From NCBI RefSeq assembly GCF_003014485.1, contig NZ_PYGA01000005.1, positions 248,001 to 312,000 of the forward strand: a stretch of DNA of 64,000 nucleotides, given 5' to 3'. Position 1 is the first letter of the stretch. Every line of letters starts with the position of its first letter. The stretch is from Murinocardiopsis flavida (GTDB lineage Bacteria; Actinomycetota; Actinomycetes; Streptosporangiales; Streptosporangiaceae). This document shows positions 15,160-23,745 of the stretch, in pieces. Position numbers and translations under genes: made by a program. The notes under the pieces were generated by a model that made no database searches, was not told where the DNA came from, and saw nothing but the letters and a program-made list of their open reading frames with translations.

Positions 15160-15921
15160 TCAGTGCCTGCGGAGCAGCAGGATGCTGATGTTGTCGCGGC
15201 CGCCGGCCTCCATCGCGGCCTTCCACAGCGTGTGGACGGCGGCGTCGTCGCCGGTCGACTCGGACAGGATGTGCTCCATCTCCTCGAGCGACACCAGGTC
15301 CGACAGCCCGTCGCTGCACATCAGCCACGCGCCGGGGCCCGGCTCGGGGTCGGCGCCGACATGCGGGGTCATGGCGGTGGACCCGCTGCCGCCGAGCGAC
15401 TGGGTGATGAAGTTCGTCGTGACCGGCTTGCCGTCCTCCGAGGGGGGCAGCGCCGGGGAGTCGTCCTGGGAGAGCTGCCGCATCCGCGAGCCTTCGAGGC
15501 GGTAGGTGCGGGAGTCGCCGACGTTGAACCAGAAGCTGCCGTCGGGGGTGAGGAGCATCCCGGCGACCGTGGTGCCCATGCCGGAGAACTCCGAATGCTG
15601 GAGGGCGTGCTCCTTGATCTCGTCGTCGATGTGCCGCAGCAGGGTGTCGACGTCCTCGGGTCCGTTCAACTGGTGATTGCTCTCGGCCATCCGGTGGACG
15701 GCGTGCTCGGAGGCGATCTCTCCGGCCGCGTGCCCACCGAGGCCGTCGGCGACGGCGATGACGACCGGACCGGTCAAGGGAAGATCGCAGCGCGCCGGCG
15801 CGTCCATGTCGGCGCCCGCGACGGTGAGCGCACCCAAGACCACGGCGTCCTCGTTCGCCTGGCGCACGGCGCCCCGGTGCGTCAGGGCCGTGACCGTGAC
15901 TGCCCTGCCATCGACACCCAT
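15160..15921 (-). CDS. PP2C-family serine/threonine phosphatase
   Basis: The 253-residue cytosolic protein shows all PP2C metal-site motifs: NEDAVVLGAL, VADGLGGHAAGEIAS, GDSRTYRLEG, CSDGLSDLV and GRDNISILLL. It is of the Stp1/PstP type that reverses Ser/Thr kinase phosphorylation, but without a transmembrane segment. The start at 15921 is chosen because AGGAGG at 15930-15935 lies eight bases upstream; a longer frame exists. It is single-gene, convergent with copC. Its closeness to RsbW-like and STAS genes suggests stress-signalling dephosphorylation, which is inference. Confidence 0.92.
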   Translation of the reverse strand: MGVDGRAVTVTALTHRGAVRQANEDAVVLGALTVAGADMDAPARCDLPLTGPVVIAVADGLGGHAAGEIASEHAVHRMAESNHQLNGPEDVDTLLRHIDDEIKEHALQHSEFSGMGTTVAGMLLTPDGSFWFNVGDSRTYRLEGSRMRQLSQDDSPALPPSEDGKPVTTNFITQSLGGSGSTAMTPHVGADPEPGPGAWLMCSDGLSDLVSLEEMEHILSESTGDDAAVHTLWKAAMEAGGRDNISILLLRRH

Positions 15922-16509
15922 GCGCACTACCTCCTGTTTCATAAGCAGTTCCGCCCGCACATTACTCCGCGCGAACCGCCGCACAGTCCCAAGCGGCGCC
16001 CCATCCGGACCAGGGTTGCGGCGCATTGATCATGTAACCGTATCGGGGGTCGGGCGACCATGGTCAAAACACGCGTACATCATGACGGAAATCGGCGAGA
16101 TGCGCAGTTTCCGAGCGCAGAACGGAGCCGTGCACCGCGCGATCGGCGGCCGTCCGCACTGGACCGCCGCGGCCCATTCGGGACGGGCGGCAGCGGAGAC
16201 AGCGACGGTTGTCGGATCGGCCGCGCGCGTGACACAATGACACGGACCGGGTGTCTAAGACGCAGACACGCCTTCGCCTTCGCGCTCATGTGTTGGTGCT
16301 CGTCGATTCGAGCCGCCATGGGCGTTTTTCGCTTCCCCGATCAAGGCCGTGGTTCCCATGCGTCCGCCCGCTCTCGCCATCCCGCAGCACACCAGTCCGA
16401 CCGCCCGTCCCGCCTCCGGCGTGCGCGAATCCCCGCTCCGCACACGCCGGACCCGGGCACGGGCGTTTCGGACCGCCGCCGATCGCCCTCGTCAAGGGAG
16501 GATCCCCAC
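15922..16509. other. Intergenic region between PP2C and GT4 genes
   Basis: This 588-base divergent region has no convincing gene; the frames present are short and lack family signatures. It contains a candidate rightward promoter at 16209-16238 and the inverted repeat at 16251-16269, leaving a leader of about 265 bases before the GT4 gene. Confidence 0.5.
16209..16269 (+). promoter_or_regulatory. Candidate GT4 promoter with downstream dyad
   Basis: TTGTCG (16209-16214) and CACAAT (16233-16238) are 18 bases apart. GTGTCT (16251-16256) and AGACAC (16264-16269) form a dyad where a repressor could sit just past the transcription start. Both elements are modest matches. Confidence 0.4.
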
Positions 16510-17754
16510 GTGAAGATCGCTCTGGTCGCCGAACACACCGCACCGCTCACCGCGCACAAGGGCGAACCCACGGATGGCGAGAGTGTGCACATCGCCGCGC
16601 TCGCCCGCCACCTCGCCCGGCTCGGCCACAAGGTCGCCGTCTACGCCCGGCGCGACACACCCGACGCACCCGAACGCACCCGCATGGGCCGCGGCGTCAC
16701 GGTCGACCACCTGCCCGCGGGCCCCGAGCGCCCGCTCAGCGGCCAGGAGGCCGTCGCCCACACGGGCGCGTTCGCCGAGGCCCTCGCCGCGGCGCTCACC
16801 GAGGACGTCCCCGACGTCGTCCACGCCTTCGGGTGGGACAGCGGACTCGCGGCCATGTCGGCCGCCCGCGGGTTCCCCGACGGCGGCGCGCCCCCCGTAG
16901 TCCAGACCTTCCACTCGCTGAACGCCGCCGAGCACCGCGCCGGGCTGCCGAAGCAGGCCGACCGGATCCGCATGGAGTCCGCCGTCGCGGGCAGCGCCGA
17001 CCGGATCATCGTCACAGCGGCCGACCAGCGGTTCGAGCTGGCCCGCATGGGCGTCCCCCGCTCCCACGTGTCCGTCGTGCCGTTCGGCGTCGACACCGAG
17101 CAGTTCGGGCCCGACGGCGCCGTCACGGCGGCCCCCTGGAGGACCCGCAGGGACGAGCGGACCCGCATCGTCACCGTGGCGGGCCTTGGCCGCGTCGACG
17201 GCGTCCACGCGCTCGTCCAGAGCATGGCCAGGGTGCCGGGCACCGAACTGGTCGTCGTCGGCGGACCCCACCCCGACGACCTCGCCATCGACGCCGACGC
17301 CCGCCGCCTCCACCTCCTCGCCAAGGAGGCCAAGGTCGAGGACCGGATCACCCTGGTCGGCGCCATGGACCGCAAGGAACTGCCGAAGCTGCTGCGCTCC
17401 GCCGACCTGTACGTCTCGGCGTCGGCCTACGACCCGTTCGGCGGCGCCGTCCTGGAGGCCATGTCCTGCGGGCTGCCCGTTGTCGCCACCGCGACCGGCC
17501 CCACCACCGGGTCCGTCCTGCACGGCACCACCGGGCTGCTGCTGCGCTCGACCCGCCCCGACGCGCTCGCCCGCGCGATGCGCGGCCTCACCGGCGACCC
17601 CACCATGCGCACGGCGTTCAGCATCGCCGGTGTCGACCGCTCCCAGTCGCGGTACGGCTGGGAGCGCGTCGCGGCCGAGACCGTCCAGGTCTACGAGTCC
17701 GCCCTGCCGGGGACGGCGGCCGACCCCGAGCTCGTCGCCGAGGAAGCGAGCTAG
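16510..17754 (+). CDS. GT4-family (GT-B fold) glycosyltransferase
   Basis: The 414-residue protein starts at GTG 16510 with GGGAGG nine bases upstream; a longer frame upstream is not needed. It begins MKIALVAEHTAPL and has the GT-B double Rossmann layout: HAFGWDSGLAAM in the N-domain and RIVTVAGLGRVDG, VVVGGPHPDD in the C-domain. The donor motif is YDPFGGAVLEAMSCGLPVVA, a D-x7-E version of the usual E-x7-E. It likely transfers a nucleotide sugar to a cell-envelope or small-molecule acceptor; the product is unknown. Confidence 0.88.
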   Translation: MKIALVAEHTAPLTAHKGEPTDGESVHIAALARHLARLGHKVAVYARRDTPDAPERTRMGRGVTVDHLPAGPERPLSGQEAVAHTGAFAEALAAALTEDVPDVVHAFGWDSGLAAMSAARGFPDGGAPPVVQTFHSLNAAEHRAGLPKQADRIRMESAVAGSADRIIVTAADQRFELARMGVPRSHVSVVPFGVDTEQFGPDGAVTAAPWRTRRDERTRIVTVAGLGRVDGVHALVQSMARVPGTELVVVGGPHPDDLAIDADARRLHLLAKEAKVEDRITLVGAMDRKELPKLLRSADLYVSASAYDPFGGAVLEAMSCGLPVVATATGPTTGSVLHGTTGLLLRSTRPDALARAMRGLTGDPTMRTAFSIAGVDRSQSRYGWERVAAETVQVYESALPGTAADPELVAEEAS

Positions 17755-17978
17755 GCAATGCCCCGCAGGCCGCCCCGGCGGCCGCGGCGCGTCCCCGGGC
17801 CGGCGCCCGGCGGGTTCGTCCGGCATGTTCCGCGGACCATGCTGATTCGCCGGTCCCAGATCGGGCACGAACCACCAAGCGCGCCGGGACGACGGCACCG
17901 GACCGTCCCGGCCGACCGGAAGGCGCACCCGCGCCTTCCGCGGCAGCGAGACGGGCGGGACCGCTGAGGACGGGTGGC

Positions 17979-19124
17979 ATGAGTTCACAGGCGCACGTCG
18001 ACGACGCCACGGGGGCGCACGCGGCGCACCAGTTCACCGGCCAGGGGCCCGCCGCCCGTGCGGGGCCCGGCGCCGAACCGGTCGGCCCCGCACCGATGCC
18101 GCGCGGCGCCGACCGCAGGCAGCGCCCGCCCGCGAACCCCGACAAGGGCGCCGCCGGCCGCGGCGCGCCGCCCGGCCGGCCCGCAGCACCCGACCGCCGC
18201 GCCCGGCACACCGGCGCGTTCTTCACCACGGCGGCCGAACTGCACGCGCTGGTCGTCCCCTGGCTGCAGCAGGGCCTCGCCAACGGCGACCACGTCGTGG
18301 CCGCGCTGCCCGACGCGCACATCGGCGCCCTCCGCGCGGCGCTGACCCCCGCGGAGCGCGCCGCCGTCGACTTCACCGCGCACCGCGACTTCTGCGCGGC
18401 CCCCGGGCGCACCATGGCGCTGCTGCACCGGCTCACGGTGCTGCACCCCGGCGGGGTGACCGTCGCCTGGCAGCCCGACGTGCCGCTGCACGACCCGCTG
18501 GCGCTGCGCGAATGGCGCGGCTTCGACGCCGTCCTCGACTCCGCGCTGGCCCGCGACCCCATCGACCTGCTGTGCGTCCACGACTCCGCGGCGCTGCCCC
18601 CGGCGGAGCGGTCCGCGATCGTGCGCAGCCACCGGGTGTTCCCCGCGCCGCACCGGCCGGGACCGCGCTCCTGGAGCCACGCCGCGACACCCGGCCCGCC
18701 GCCGCGCCGCGAACCGCTCCCCGAGCCCCGCCCGCCGATCCGGCGGCTGGGCGTCGACCCCGACCTCGCCGCACTGCGCGACCGCGTCATCGGCGCGGCC
18801 GCCGAGTTCGGGATGCCCCGCGGCAGGGTCGGCGACCTCGCCGTCGCCGTCAACGAGCTCGCCGCCAACGTCCTGGAGCACGGGCCGGGCGCGGGCGGCA
18901 TCGCACTGTGGCGGACGCCGGGCCGCGGCGGCGTTCGGCCCCGGCTGGTCTGCGACGTGTTCGACACCGGCGGCGGGCTGACCGACCCGTTCAGCGGCTA
19001 CTTCCCCACCGACGCGTTCAGCGTCCGCGGCTACGGCCTGTGGATCACCCGCCAGGTCAGCGACTTCATGGAGGTGCGCGGCGGGTCGGCCGGATCGCTG
19101 GTGCGGCTGCACTTCACGATGTGA
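17979..19124 (+). CDS. MEDS-domain and RsbW-like HATPase anti-sigma/sensor protein
   Basis: The 381-residue protein has a disordered N-terminus (about residues 1-75), then a MEDS domain starting HTGAFFTTAAELHALVVPWL and including CAAPGRTMALLHRL. A Pro-rich linker leads to an RsbW-type HATPase with N-box VNELAANVLEHG and G-box VFDTGGGLTDPF plus SVRGYGLWITRQVSDFMEV. MEDS is a methanogen/methylotroph DcmR-like sensory domain. RsbW-type ATPases bind sigma factors or phosphorylate STAS antagonists. It is convergent with the STAS gene 39 bases away, its plausible substrate. Confidence 0.88.
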   Translation: MSSQAHVDDATGAHAAHQFTGQGPAARAGPGAEPVGPAPMPRGADRRQRPPANPDKGAAGRGAPPGRPAAPDRRARHTGAFFTTAAELHALVVPWLQQGLANGDHVVAALPDAHIGALRAALTPAERAAVDFTAHRDFCAAPGRTMALLHRLTVLHPGGVTVAWQPDVPLHDPLALREWRGFDAVLDSALARDPIDLLCVHDSAALPPAERSAIVRSHRVFPAPHRPGPRSWSHAATPGPPPRREPLPEPRPPIRRLGVDPDLAALRDRVIGAAAEFGMPRGRVGDLAVAVNELAANVLEHGPGAGGIALWRTPGRGGVRPRLVCDVFDTGGGLTDPFSGYFPTDAFSVRGYGLWITRQVSDFMEVRGGSAGSLVRLHFTM

Positions 19125-19163
19125 GCCGCCCGCGCCCCTGCCGCCTGGCCGCCGCAGGGCCGC

Positions 19164-19523
19164 CTACTGCTCGCGGACCAGCTTGACCGCGCGCTGGAGG
19201 TCGTCCTCGACCGTCATGACCTGGTCGATGCCCGCGATGGTGAAGAGGCGGTGCACGGTGCGCTGCGGCGCGGCGATGATCAGCCCCACCCCGAGGTCGC
19301 GCGCCTGGCGGTAGGAGGCGACGAGGGCCCCAATGCAGCGGGAGTCGCAGAACCCCACCCCCGACATGTCGACGACCACGCCGCGCATGGGCTCGGCCGA
19401 GGCGAAGACGGAGTCGAGCACGGCGGAGAACCGGGACGAGGTCATCGCGTCCAAGTCTCCCTCGGGGACCACCACGACGACTCCGGCCTCGGTCCGGGTC
19501 GCGATCTGGAACTTGGATGTCAC
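19164..19523 (-). CDS. STAS-domain anti-anti-sigma factor
   Basis: The 119-residue protein starts with GTG at 19523, seven bases after GAGGGG; the longer frame has no ribosome site. It is a single STAS domain: VVVVVPEGDLDAMTSSRF and VVVDMSGVGFCDSRCIGAL. The phosphorylatable Ser is S61 in DSRC, where most family members have D-S-S/T-G. When unphosphorylated it would bind the RsbW-like kinase and free a sigma factor. The convergent MEDS-RsbW gene is the likely partner. No sigma factor gene is in the window. Confidence 0.9.
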   Translation of the reverse strand: MTSKFQIATRTEAGVVVVVPEGDLDAMTSSRFSAVLDSVFASAEPMRGVVVDMSGVGFCDSRCIGALVASYRQARDLGVGLIIAAPQRTVHRLFTIAGIDQVMTVEDDLQRAVKLVREQ

Positions 19524-19695
19524 GCTGGAGCCCCTCGCTCGTTCCGCGCCGGAACCGACCACAGCGCCGCGCCCGCCGCCCGGGGCGGCCGCGGTCGCGC
19601 AGCGCGCCCGCTGATCGTCACCTTAGCGCCATTCCCGCAGGCGCAGTAGATCCACTCGGCCCTTGCGAAAACGCTTCCGACCGCCGCACCGCCCC

Positions 19696-19714
19696 GGCAC
19701 CGGCGGCCGGTGCC
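19696..19714 (-). terminator. Hairpin after the GAF-ANTAR gene
   Basis: GGCACCGG and CCGGTGCC form a perfect 8-bp stem with a CGG loop, 14 bases beyond the GAF-ANTAR stop. No U tract follows. Confidence 0.5.
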
Positions 19715-19728
19715 CCGCCGCCGACCGG

Positions 19729-20481
19729 TCAGCGCGCCCCCTCCATGTTCTCGGCCACCAGGTGCCGGGCGACGTCGGCGACCTTCATCCGGTTGCGCTG
19801 CGCGACCCGGCGCAGCTCCTCGAACGCCGCGGCGGCGTCGCAGCCGCGCGCGTGCATCAGGATGCCCTTGGCCTGGTCGATCACCCCGCGGGAGGACATA
19901 GCGCGGCGCATGTGGGCGGCCTCGCGCGCCGCGCCGATGTAGCGGCCTGCGTTGTGCGTCGCGGCGGCGGAGTGCTCGGCCAGCAGGGCGACCAGCGGCA
20001 GGATCACCTCGTTGTCGAACGCGTTCGGCCGGCTCGAATGCACGCCGAACGTGACCGCGCCGTCGTCCATCGGGCACGCGGCCTCGACGGTGGACCGCAC
20101 ACCGCACCGCACGGCCATACTTGTGTACAGGGGCCACCGGTCGTCGTCGCGCAGGACGTCGGCCACCGAGACGGGGCGCATCCAGCGGACCGCCTCGACC
20201 GACGGGCCCTGATCGGTGCGGTACTGGTGCTCGAACGCCGCGGCGAGGTCGGGGTGCGAGGCCGCGTAGTCGACCACGACGTGCCTGCGGTCGCCCGCGC
20301 CGCCGCCGACACCGCCCGCCGCGTCGTCCCCCGCGCCGACCTCGCGCCACAGCACGATGATCGCCGCCGAGCAGCCGGGGACCCCGCGCGCCGCGGCGCT
20401 GCTCATGAGGTCGAGCGCGCGCTCCGGTGTGCTCTCACTGCCGAGTGCGCTGATGTCGCGGGCCAGACGTTCGATCCACAT
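19729..20481 (-). CDS. GAF-ANTAR regulator (RNA-binding antiterminator type)
   Basis: From the ATG at 20481 the 250-residue protein has a GAF domain (about residues 10-175, with GVPGCSAAIIVLW and DQGPSVEAVRWMRPVSVADV) and a C-terminal ANTAR domain (SRGVIDQAKGILMHARGCDA through MKVADVARHLVAE). ANTAR domains bind paired hairpins in mRNA leaders and prevent termination. AAGGGGGT lies upstream of this start; an in-frame ATG at 20505 is also possible. The ligand of the GAF domain and the RNA target are unknown. Confidence 0.9.
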   Translation of the reverse strand: MWIERLARDISALGSESTPERALDLMSSAAARGVPGCSAAIIVLWREVGAGDDAAGGVGGGAGDRRHVVVDYAASHPDLAAAFEHQYRTDQGPSVEAVRWMRPVSVADVLRDDDRWPLYTSMAVRCGVRSTVEAACPMDDGAVTFGVHSSRPNAFDNEVILPLVALLAEHSAAATHNAGRYIGAAREAAHMRRAMSSRGVIDQAKGILMHARGCDAAAAFEELRRVAQRNRMKVADVARHLVAENMEGAR

Positions 20482-20735
20482 CCGCGGCACTACCCCCTTC
20501 TCCATGCGGCGCGCCGGCCCGGCACCGGCTGCCGACCGGGGTGCCGCCCTGGGAATCCGGGACCGCGCCTGACTCCACGGTAACCAGCGTGGGGATCCGG
20601 TCGGACATGCGTTAGCGTCGTGGCGACGGCCTTCGTACCCCCCGCGGCACCCCGGTGCCCGTGCCGCGCGGCGCCAGAGCGCCCGCGCCACCCCGCTCCG
20701 CAGATCCCGGTCCCACACCCCATGGAGCAGCAACC

Positions 20736-21899
20736 GTGCACGACAACCTCGCCGATCTCGAACGCGACATCAGTGATCTGGGCGAGCGCGCGGCGGCACT
20801 GCGCTCCACCCACGCGATGTACCCGGGCGACTCCGCGTCGACGGCCGAGGCGGCCCTCGCCGAACTCGGCTACGCCGAGCAGCTCCTCCGCGACTGCGGC
20901 GCGCGCCTCGCCGAGGACGCCGCCCCCGCCCGGCGCGCGGGCGGCGACGAGGAGCGCACGCTGCTGCGCGCCGTCTTCACCGAGCTGAGCGTGCCCGTCG
21001 TGCTGCTCGACCACGAGGGCCACATCCGCAGGATCAACACCGTAGGCGCCGAGCGGCTCGGCAGCAGCAGCGGCTTCCTGACCGGCAAGCCGCTGTCGAT
21101 CTTCGTCGACCTGCGCCGCCGCGCGGCGATGCGCTCCCGGCTCGCCGCCGTGCTGCGCGGCGGCGAGGCCGCGACGTTCGACTCCCGGCTCGCGCGGCGC
21201 GGCTGGGCCGAGGACGTGCACCTGACACTGACCCGCATGGACGTCGCGACCGAGACGAATCCGCTGGTGCTCGTGGTGATGTCGGCGCCGTTGCGCACAC
21301 CCGATGACGACTCCCCCGCACCGCTGGAGGCGGAGATCGAGGACCAGGTCGTCGTCCTCGGCGCGCGCCGCCTCGACGTCCTCACCCGCATGACCCGGCT
21401 GCTGCTGCGCAGCGCCGGCCCCGGCGGGGCCGGTGAGCCGCTGGCGCTCTACGACGCGGCGGCGCTCCTCGCCGACTCCTACGCCGACTGGGTCGTCATC
21501 GACGTCTGCGACCGGGCGGACGACTCGACCCGGCCGCGGCGGGCCGCCGTGGCGACGTCCGAGGCCGGGGCCGCCGACCGCGGCGCCCTGGTCGCGGCGC
21601 TCGACCCGGCGGCGAGTCCCCTGCCACGCGACGTTCTCACCAGCGGCAACTCGGTACTGCATCCGCTGATCGAGGACGACTCGCTGCTCGGCTCGGCCCC
21701 CGACGGCGTACCGGCGCTGAGCACGCTCGCCGCCGGCTCGCTGATGTGCGTTCCACTCACCGGCAGCCGCGGGGTGCGGGGCGCGCTCACCCTGATCCGG
21801 CGCAGCAACCGCGCGTCGTTCCGGCTCGCCGACCTCGGCCTGATCGAGGAGATCGGCGAGCACATCGGGTTGGCGCTGCCGCCGCGCGAGGCCGGGTAG
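20736..21899 (+). CDS. PAS-GAF sensory protein without output domain
   Basis: The 387-residue protein starts at GTG 20736, with GGAG seven bases upstream. It has an N-terminal helical region, a PAS domain (VFTELSVPVVLLDHEGHIRR to LTRMDVATETNPLVLVVM, about 80-180) and a GAF domain (LADSYADWVVIDVCDR to the end). No HATPase, PP2C or DNA-binding domain follows, unlike similar actinobacterial sensors that end in a phosphatase. It may act through partners such as the nearby RsbW/PP2C proteins. It converges with the small zinc-ribbon gene, seven bases away. Confidence 0.82.
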   Translation: MHDNLADLERDISDLGERAAALRSTHAMYPGDSASTAEAALAELGYAEQLLRDCGARLAEDAAPARRAGGDEERTLLRAVFTELSVPVVLLDHEGHIRRINTVGAERLGSSSGFLTGKPLSIFVDLRRRAAMRSRLAAVLRGGEAATFDSRLARRGWAEDVHLTLTRMDVATETNPLVLVVMSAPLRTPDDDSPAPLEAEIEDQVVVLGARRLDVLTRMTRLLLRSAGPGGAGEPLALYDAAALLADSYADWVVIDVCDRADDSTRPRRAAVATSEAGAADRGALVAALDPAASPLPRDVLTSGNSVLHPLIEDDSLLGSAPDGVPALSTLAAGSLMCVPLTGSRGVRGALTLIRRSNRASFRLADLGLIEEIGEHIGLALPPREAG

Positions 21900-21906
21900 C
21901 GGACCG

Positions 21907-22086
21907 TCAGGCCCACCCCGAGGTCATGAGGCGGCCGGAGCCGTCGCAGCACGCGCACGGGATCGGCACGACCATCTCGCCGACCGGTTCGTCGGCCGGG
22001 CGGTCGGGGCGCATGCTGCGGAAACCCGTCACCGAGATGCGGACGCCGGTGCCGAGGCAGTCGGGGCAGACGATGGCGAGGTCCAT
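21907..22086 (-). CDS. 59-residue protein with two DnaJ-type CxxCxGxG zinc motifs
   Basis: Reading leftward from ATG 22086, the small protein contains CPDCLGTG at residues 7-14 and CACCDGSG at residues 44-51. These two C-x2-C-x-G-x-G units form one zinc site of the kind found in the DnaJ cysteine-rich domain. The hexamer TAGTGT at 22094-22099 (leftward) lies about seven bases before the ATG, which suggests a leaderless transcript. No partner domain is present. It may be a small zinc-binding chaperone-like or regulatory protein; the function is not known. Confidence 0.75.
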   Translation of the reverse strand: MDLAIVCPDCLGTGVRISVTGFRSMRPDRPADEPVGEMVVPIPCACCDGSGRLMTSGWA

Positions 22087-22150
22087 GCCGCCGACACTAC
22101 GTGACCCGGAGTTCCCCCGGCTTGCCCCCGGGGCCCACCGGGACGGCGAA

Positions 22151-22179
22151 GGGGCGGGCGCCCGTGCGGCGCCCGCCCC
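22151..22179 (-). terminator. 12-bp perfect hairpin after the LPXTG gene
   Basis: GGGGCGGGCGCC and GGCGCCCGCCCC pair perfectly around a CGTGC loop, 26 bases past the LPXTG gene stop. It would end that transcript before the small zinc-ribbon gene. Confidence 0.7.
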
Positions 22180-22205
22180 CTACTGCTCACCCGGCTCGAA
22201 CCGGA

Positions 22206-23186
22206 TCAGGACTCGCTGTCGACCGCACCGGTCTTGCGCCGGCGGGCGAGGTACATCGCCGCGCCGCCGCCGCCGACCGCGACAGCGGCCGCTGCGACCA
22301 GGCCGCCGAGGGCGGTGCCGGTGACGGGCAGGCTGCTGTCGTCGTTGCCGCCGCCGGCGTTGCCGCCGTCAGTGGGCTTGGCGGAGGGGGTCGGCTTCTC
22401 GTCGTCCTCCGTGGGCTCGGCCGTCGGGCTCGGCTCGGCGGTCTTGGTGGGCTCGGGCTCCTTGGTCGGAGTGGGCTTGGGGTCGGGGGTCTCGATGGGG
22501 TCGCCGGTGACGTCGACCGTGTGGAAGATCGCGCCGCCCGACGGCGTGCACACGGTGGAGCCGTCGCCCTTGACGGTCACCGTGATCTTGCCGGGCGCGA
22601 ACTTCAGCGCACCCGGCTTGTTCGGGGTGACGGACCCGGTGATGGGGCCGAACTCCAGGCTGCCGTTGGTGTACTTGGCACCCGTGCCGCGGACCGAGGC
22701 GGACTTCGCGGGGGCGGCGTCGCCGCTGGTCTTGAAGTCGACCTTGGCGCTGACATTCTTGGCCGAGGGCTCCTCGCCGCCGCTGTAGTACCAGCGGGAC
22801 TCGAACTCGCTCAGCTCCATGGCGATGGGCGCGCCGGTCTCGCCTGCGGGCGGGGTGTTCAGGACGACCTTGATGTCGCCGCCGTCGACCGACTGGCCCT
22901 TGAAGGTGCAGCGGTAGGTGGTCTCGACCTGCTCGCCGCCCTTCTTCTGGGTCTGCACACCGGTGTCGGCGTTCTCGGGCGCCTCGCCGCCCTTGTCGGC
23001 CTCGCCGCCCTTGTCGGTGCCGGGCAGCTCGGGCTTCCCGGCCTCCGGGGTCTCGATGGCCGGGGACTTCGCGGGGGCTTCGCCGTCGACCGCAAGGGCC
23101 GCGGGGGCGGCGGCGACCAGGGCGCCGAAGCCCACGAACGCGGCGGTCGCGAAGCCGGCTGCGGTGCGGGTCATCATTCGGGACAC
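22206..23186 (-). CDS. Sortase-anchored (LPXTG) cell-surface protein
   Basis: The 326-residue protein starts at GTG 23186 with GGAG eight bases upstream. It has a signal peptide (MMTRTAAGFATAAFVGFGAL, cleaved after ALA), a middle region with two cysteines (TTYRCTFKGQ and STVCTPSGG) that could form a disulfide, and a Thr/Pro/Glu-rich stalk. The C-terminus carries the sorting signal LPVTG, a hydrophobic helix and the RRRK basic tail. It is exported and covalently linked to peptidoglycan by a sortase. No named adhesin domain is recognised. Confidence 0.9.
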   Translation of the reverse strand: MSRMMTRTAAGFATAAFVGFGALVAAAPAALAVDGEAPAKSPAIETPEAGKPELPGTDKGGEADKGGEAPENADTGVQTQKKGGEQVETTYRCTFKGQSVDGGDIKVVLNTPPAGETGAPIAMELSEFESRWYYSGGEEPSAKNVSAKVDFKTSGDAAPAKSASVRGTGAKYTNGSLEFGPITGSVTPNKPGALKFAPGKITVTVKGDGSTVCTPSGGAIFHTVDVTGDPIETPDPKPTPTKEPEPTKTAEPSPTAEPTEDDEKPTPSAKPTDGGNAGGGNDDSSLPVTGTALGGLVAAAAVAVGGGGAAMYLARRRKTGAVDSES

Positions 23187-23734
23187 GTGTTCTTCTCCAA
23201 GGGGATAGCCGACAGGTCCAGGACAGCGCGGTCCGCACGGCACGAGCACAGCGCTCGGCGCGGACGCGGTCCAAAGAAACGGTCGCCAGGCGGTTCGGCC
23301 GACGAGGCGGCGAACCGGGGTCAAGGAGGCCGGTTCGGGGCCTCGCACCCAGCGGGGCCGGTGGTCGAACTCGACGGGCACCGGCCGGTACGGAGATCAC
23401 TTTAGCCACATAGGGCGCAGTCGGGCAGTACCGCCCCCCTGCTCCGCTTACCCGTCTTTTATGCCGCAGGCCACACCGAACCGGGCGGCATCACCCAGCG
23501 CGATGGCGAATCGGCGGGATTGCGGATATTTCCCGGTACGTGATCACGTTCCGTGGCGAGAATCGCGGTTTGTCTCGATCGGATGTCGGCCCGAACGCCG
23601 GTGGCCGGATCCGGACGCGCCAAGGACTAGCCAGGGCAGCGCGTGTTCTGCCATTCCGGCGCCGTCGCCCCGACCGGTTCGGGGGCGGCCACCCAGAGTC
23701 ACGGCTCGGGTCACTCCCCGAGTCACTCCCCGAG
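23187..23734. other. Intergenic region upstream of the LPXTG gene
   Basis: This 548-base gap separates the LPXTG gene start from the end of the osaB-like gene. It has the LPXTG promoter region, a locally AT-rich stretch near 23400-23470 and 23515-23545, and the palindrome at 23538. I see no convincing gene. Confidence 0.5.
23538..23549. promoter_or_regulatory. Perfect 12-bp palindrome ACGTGATCACGT
   Basis: ACGTGATCACGT is a perfect palindrome; two flanking GG/CC pairs extend it to 16 of 18 bases (23535-23552). It lies about 350 bases upstream of the LPXTG start and 190 bases beyond the osaB end. It looks like a dimeric regulator site, but no gene starts close by. Confidence 0.4.
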
Positions 23735-23745
23735 TCACTCCTCCG
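23710..23745. repeat. 12-bp tandem repeat spanning the osaB stop codon
   Basis: GTCACTCCCCGA repeats at 23710 and 23722, with a third, partly diverged copy from 23734. The TCA that forms the osaB stop is part of the third unit, so loss or gain of units would alter only the 3' flank. Confidence 0.8.

Noticed and set aside
15677-16240. Rightward small gene ending at 16240
   Set aside because: It overlaps the PP2C gene in antisense and its unique tail has no recognisable features.
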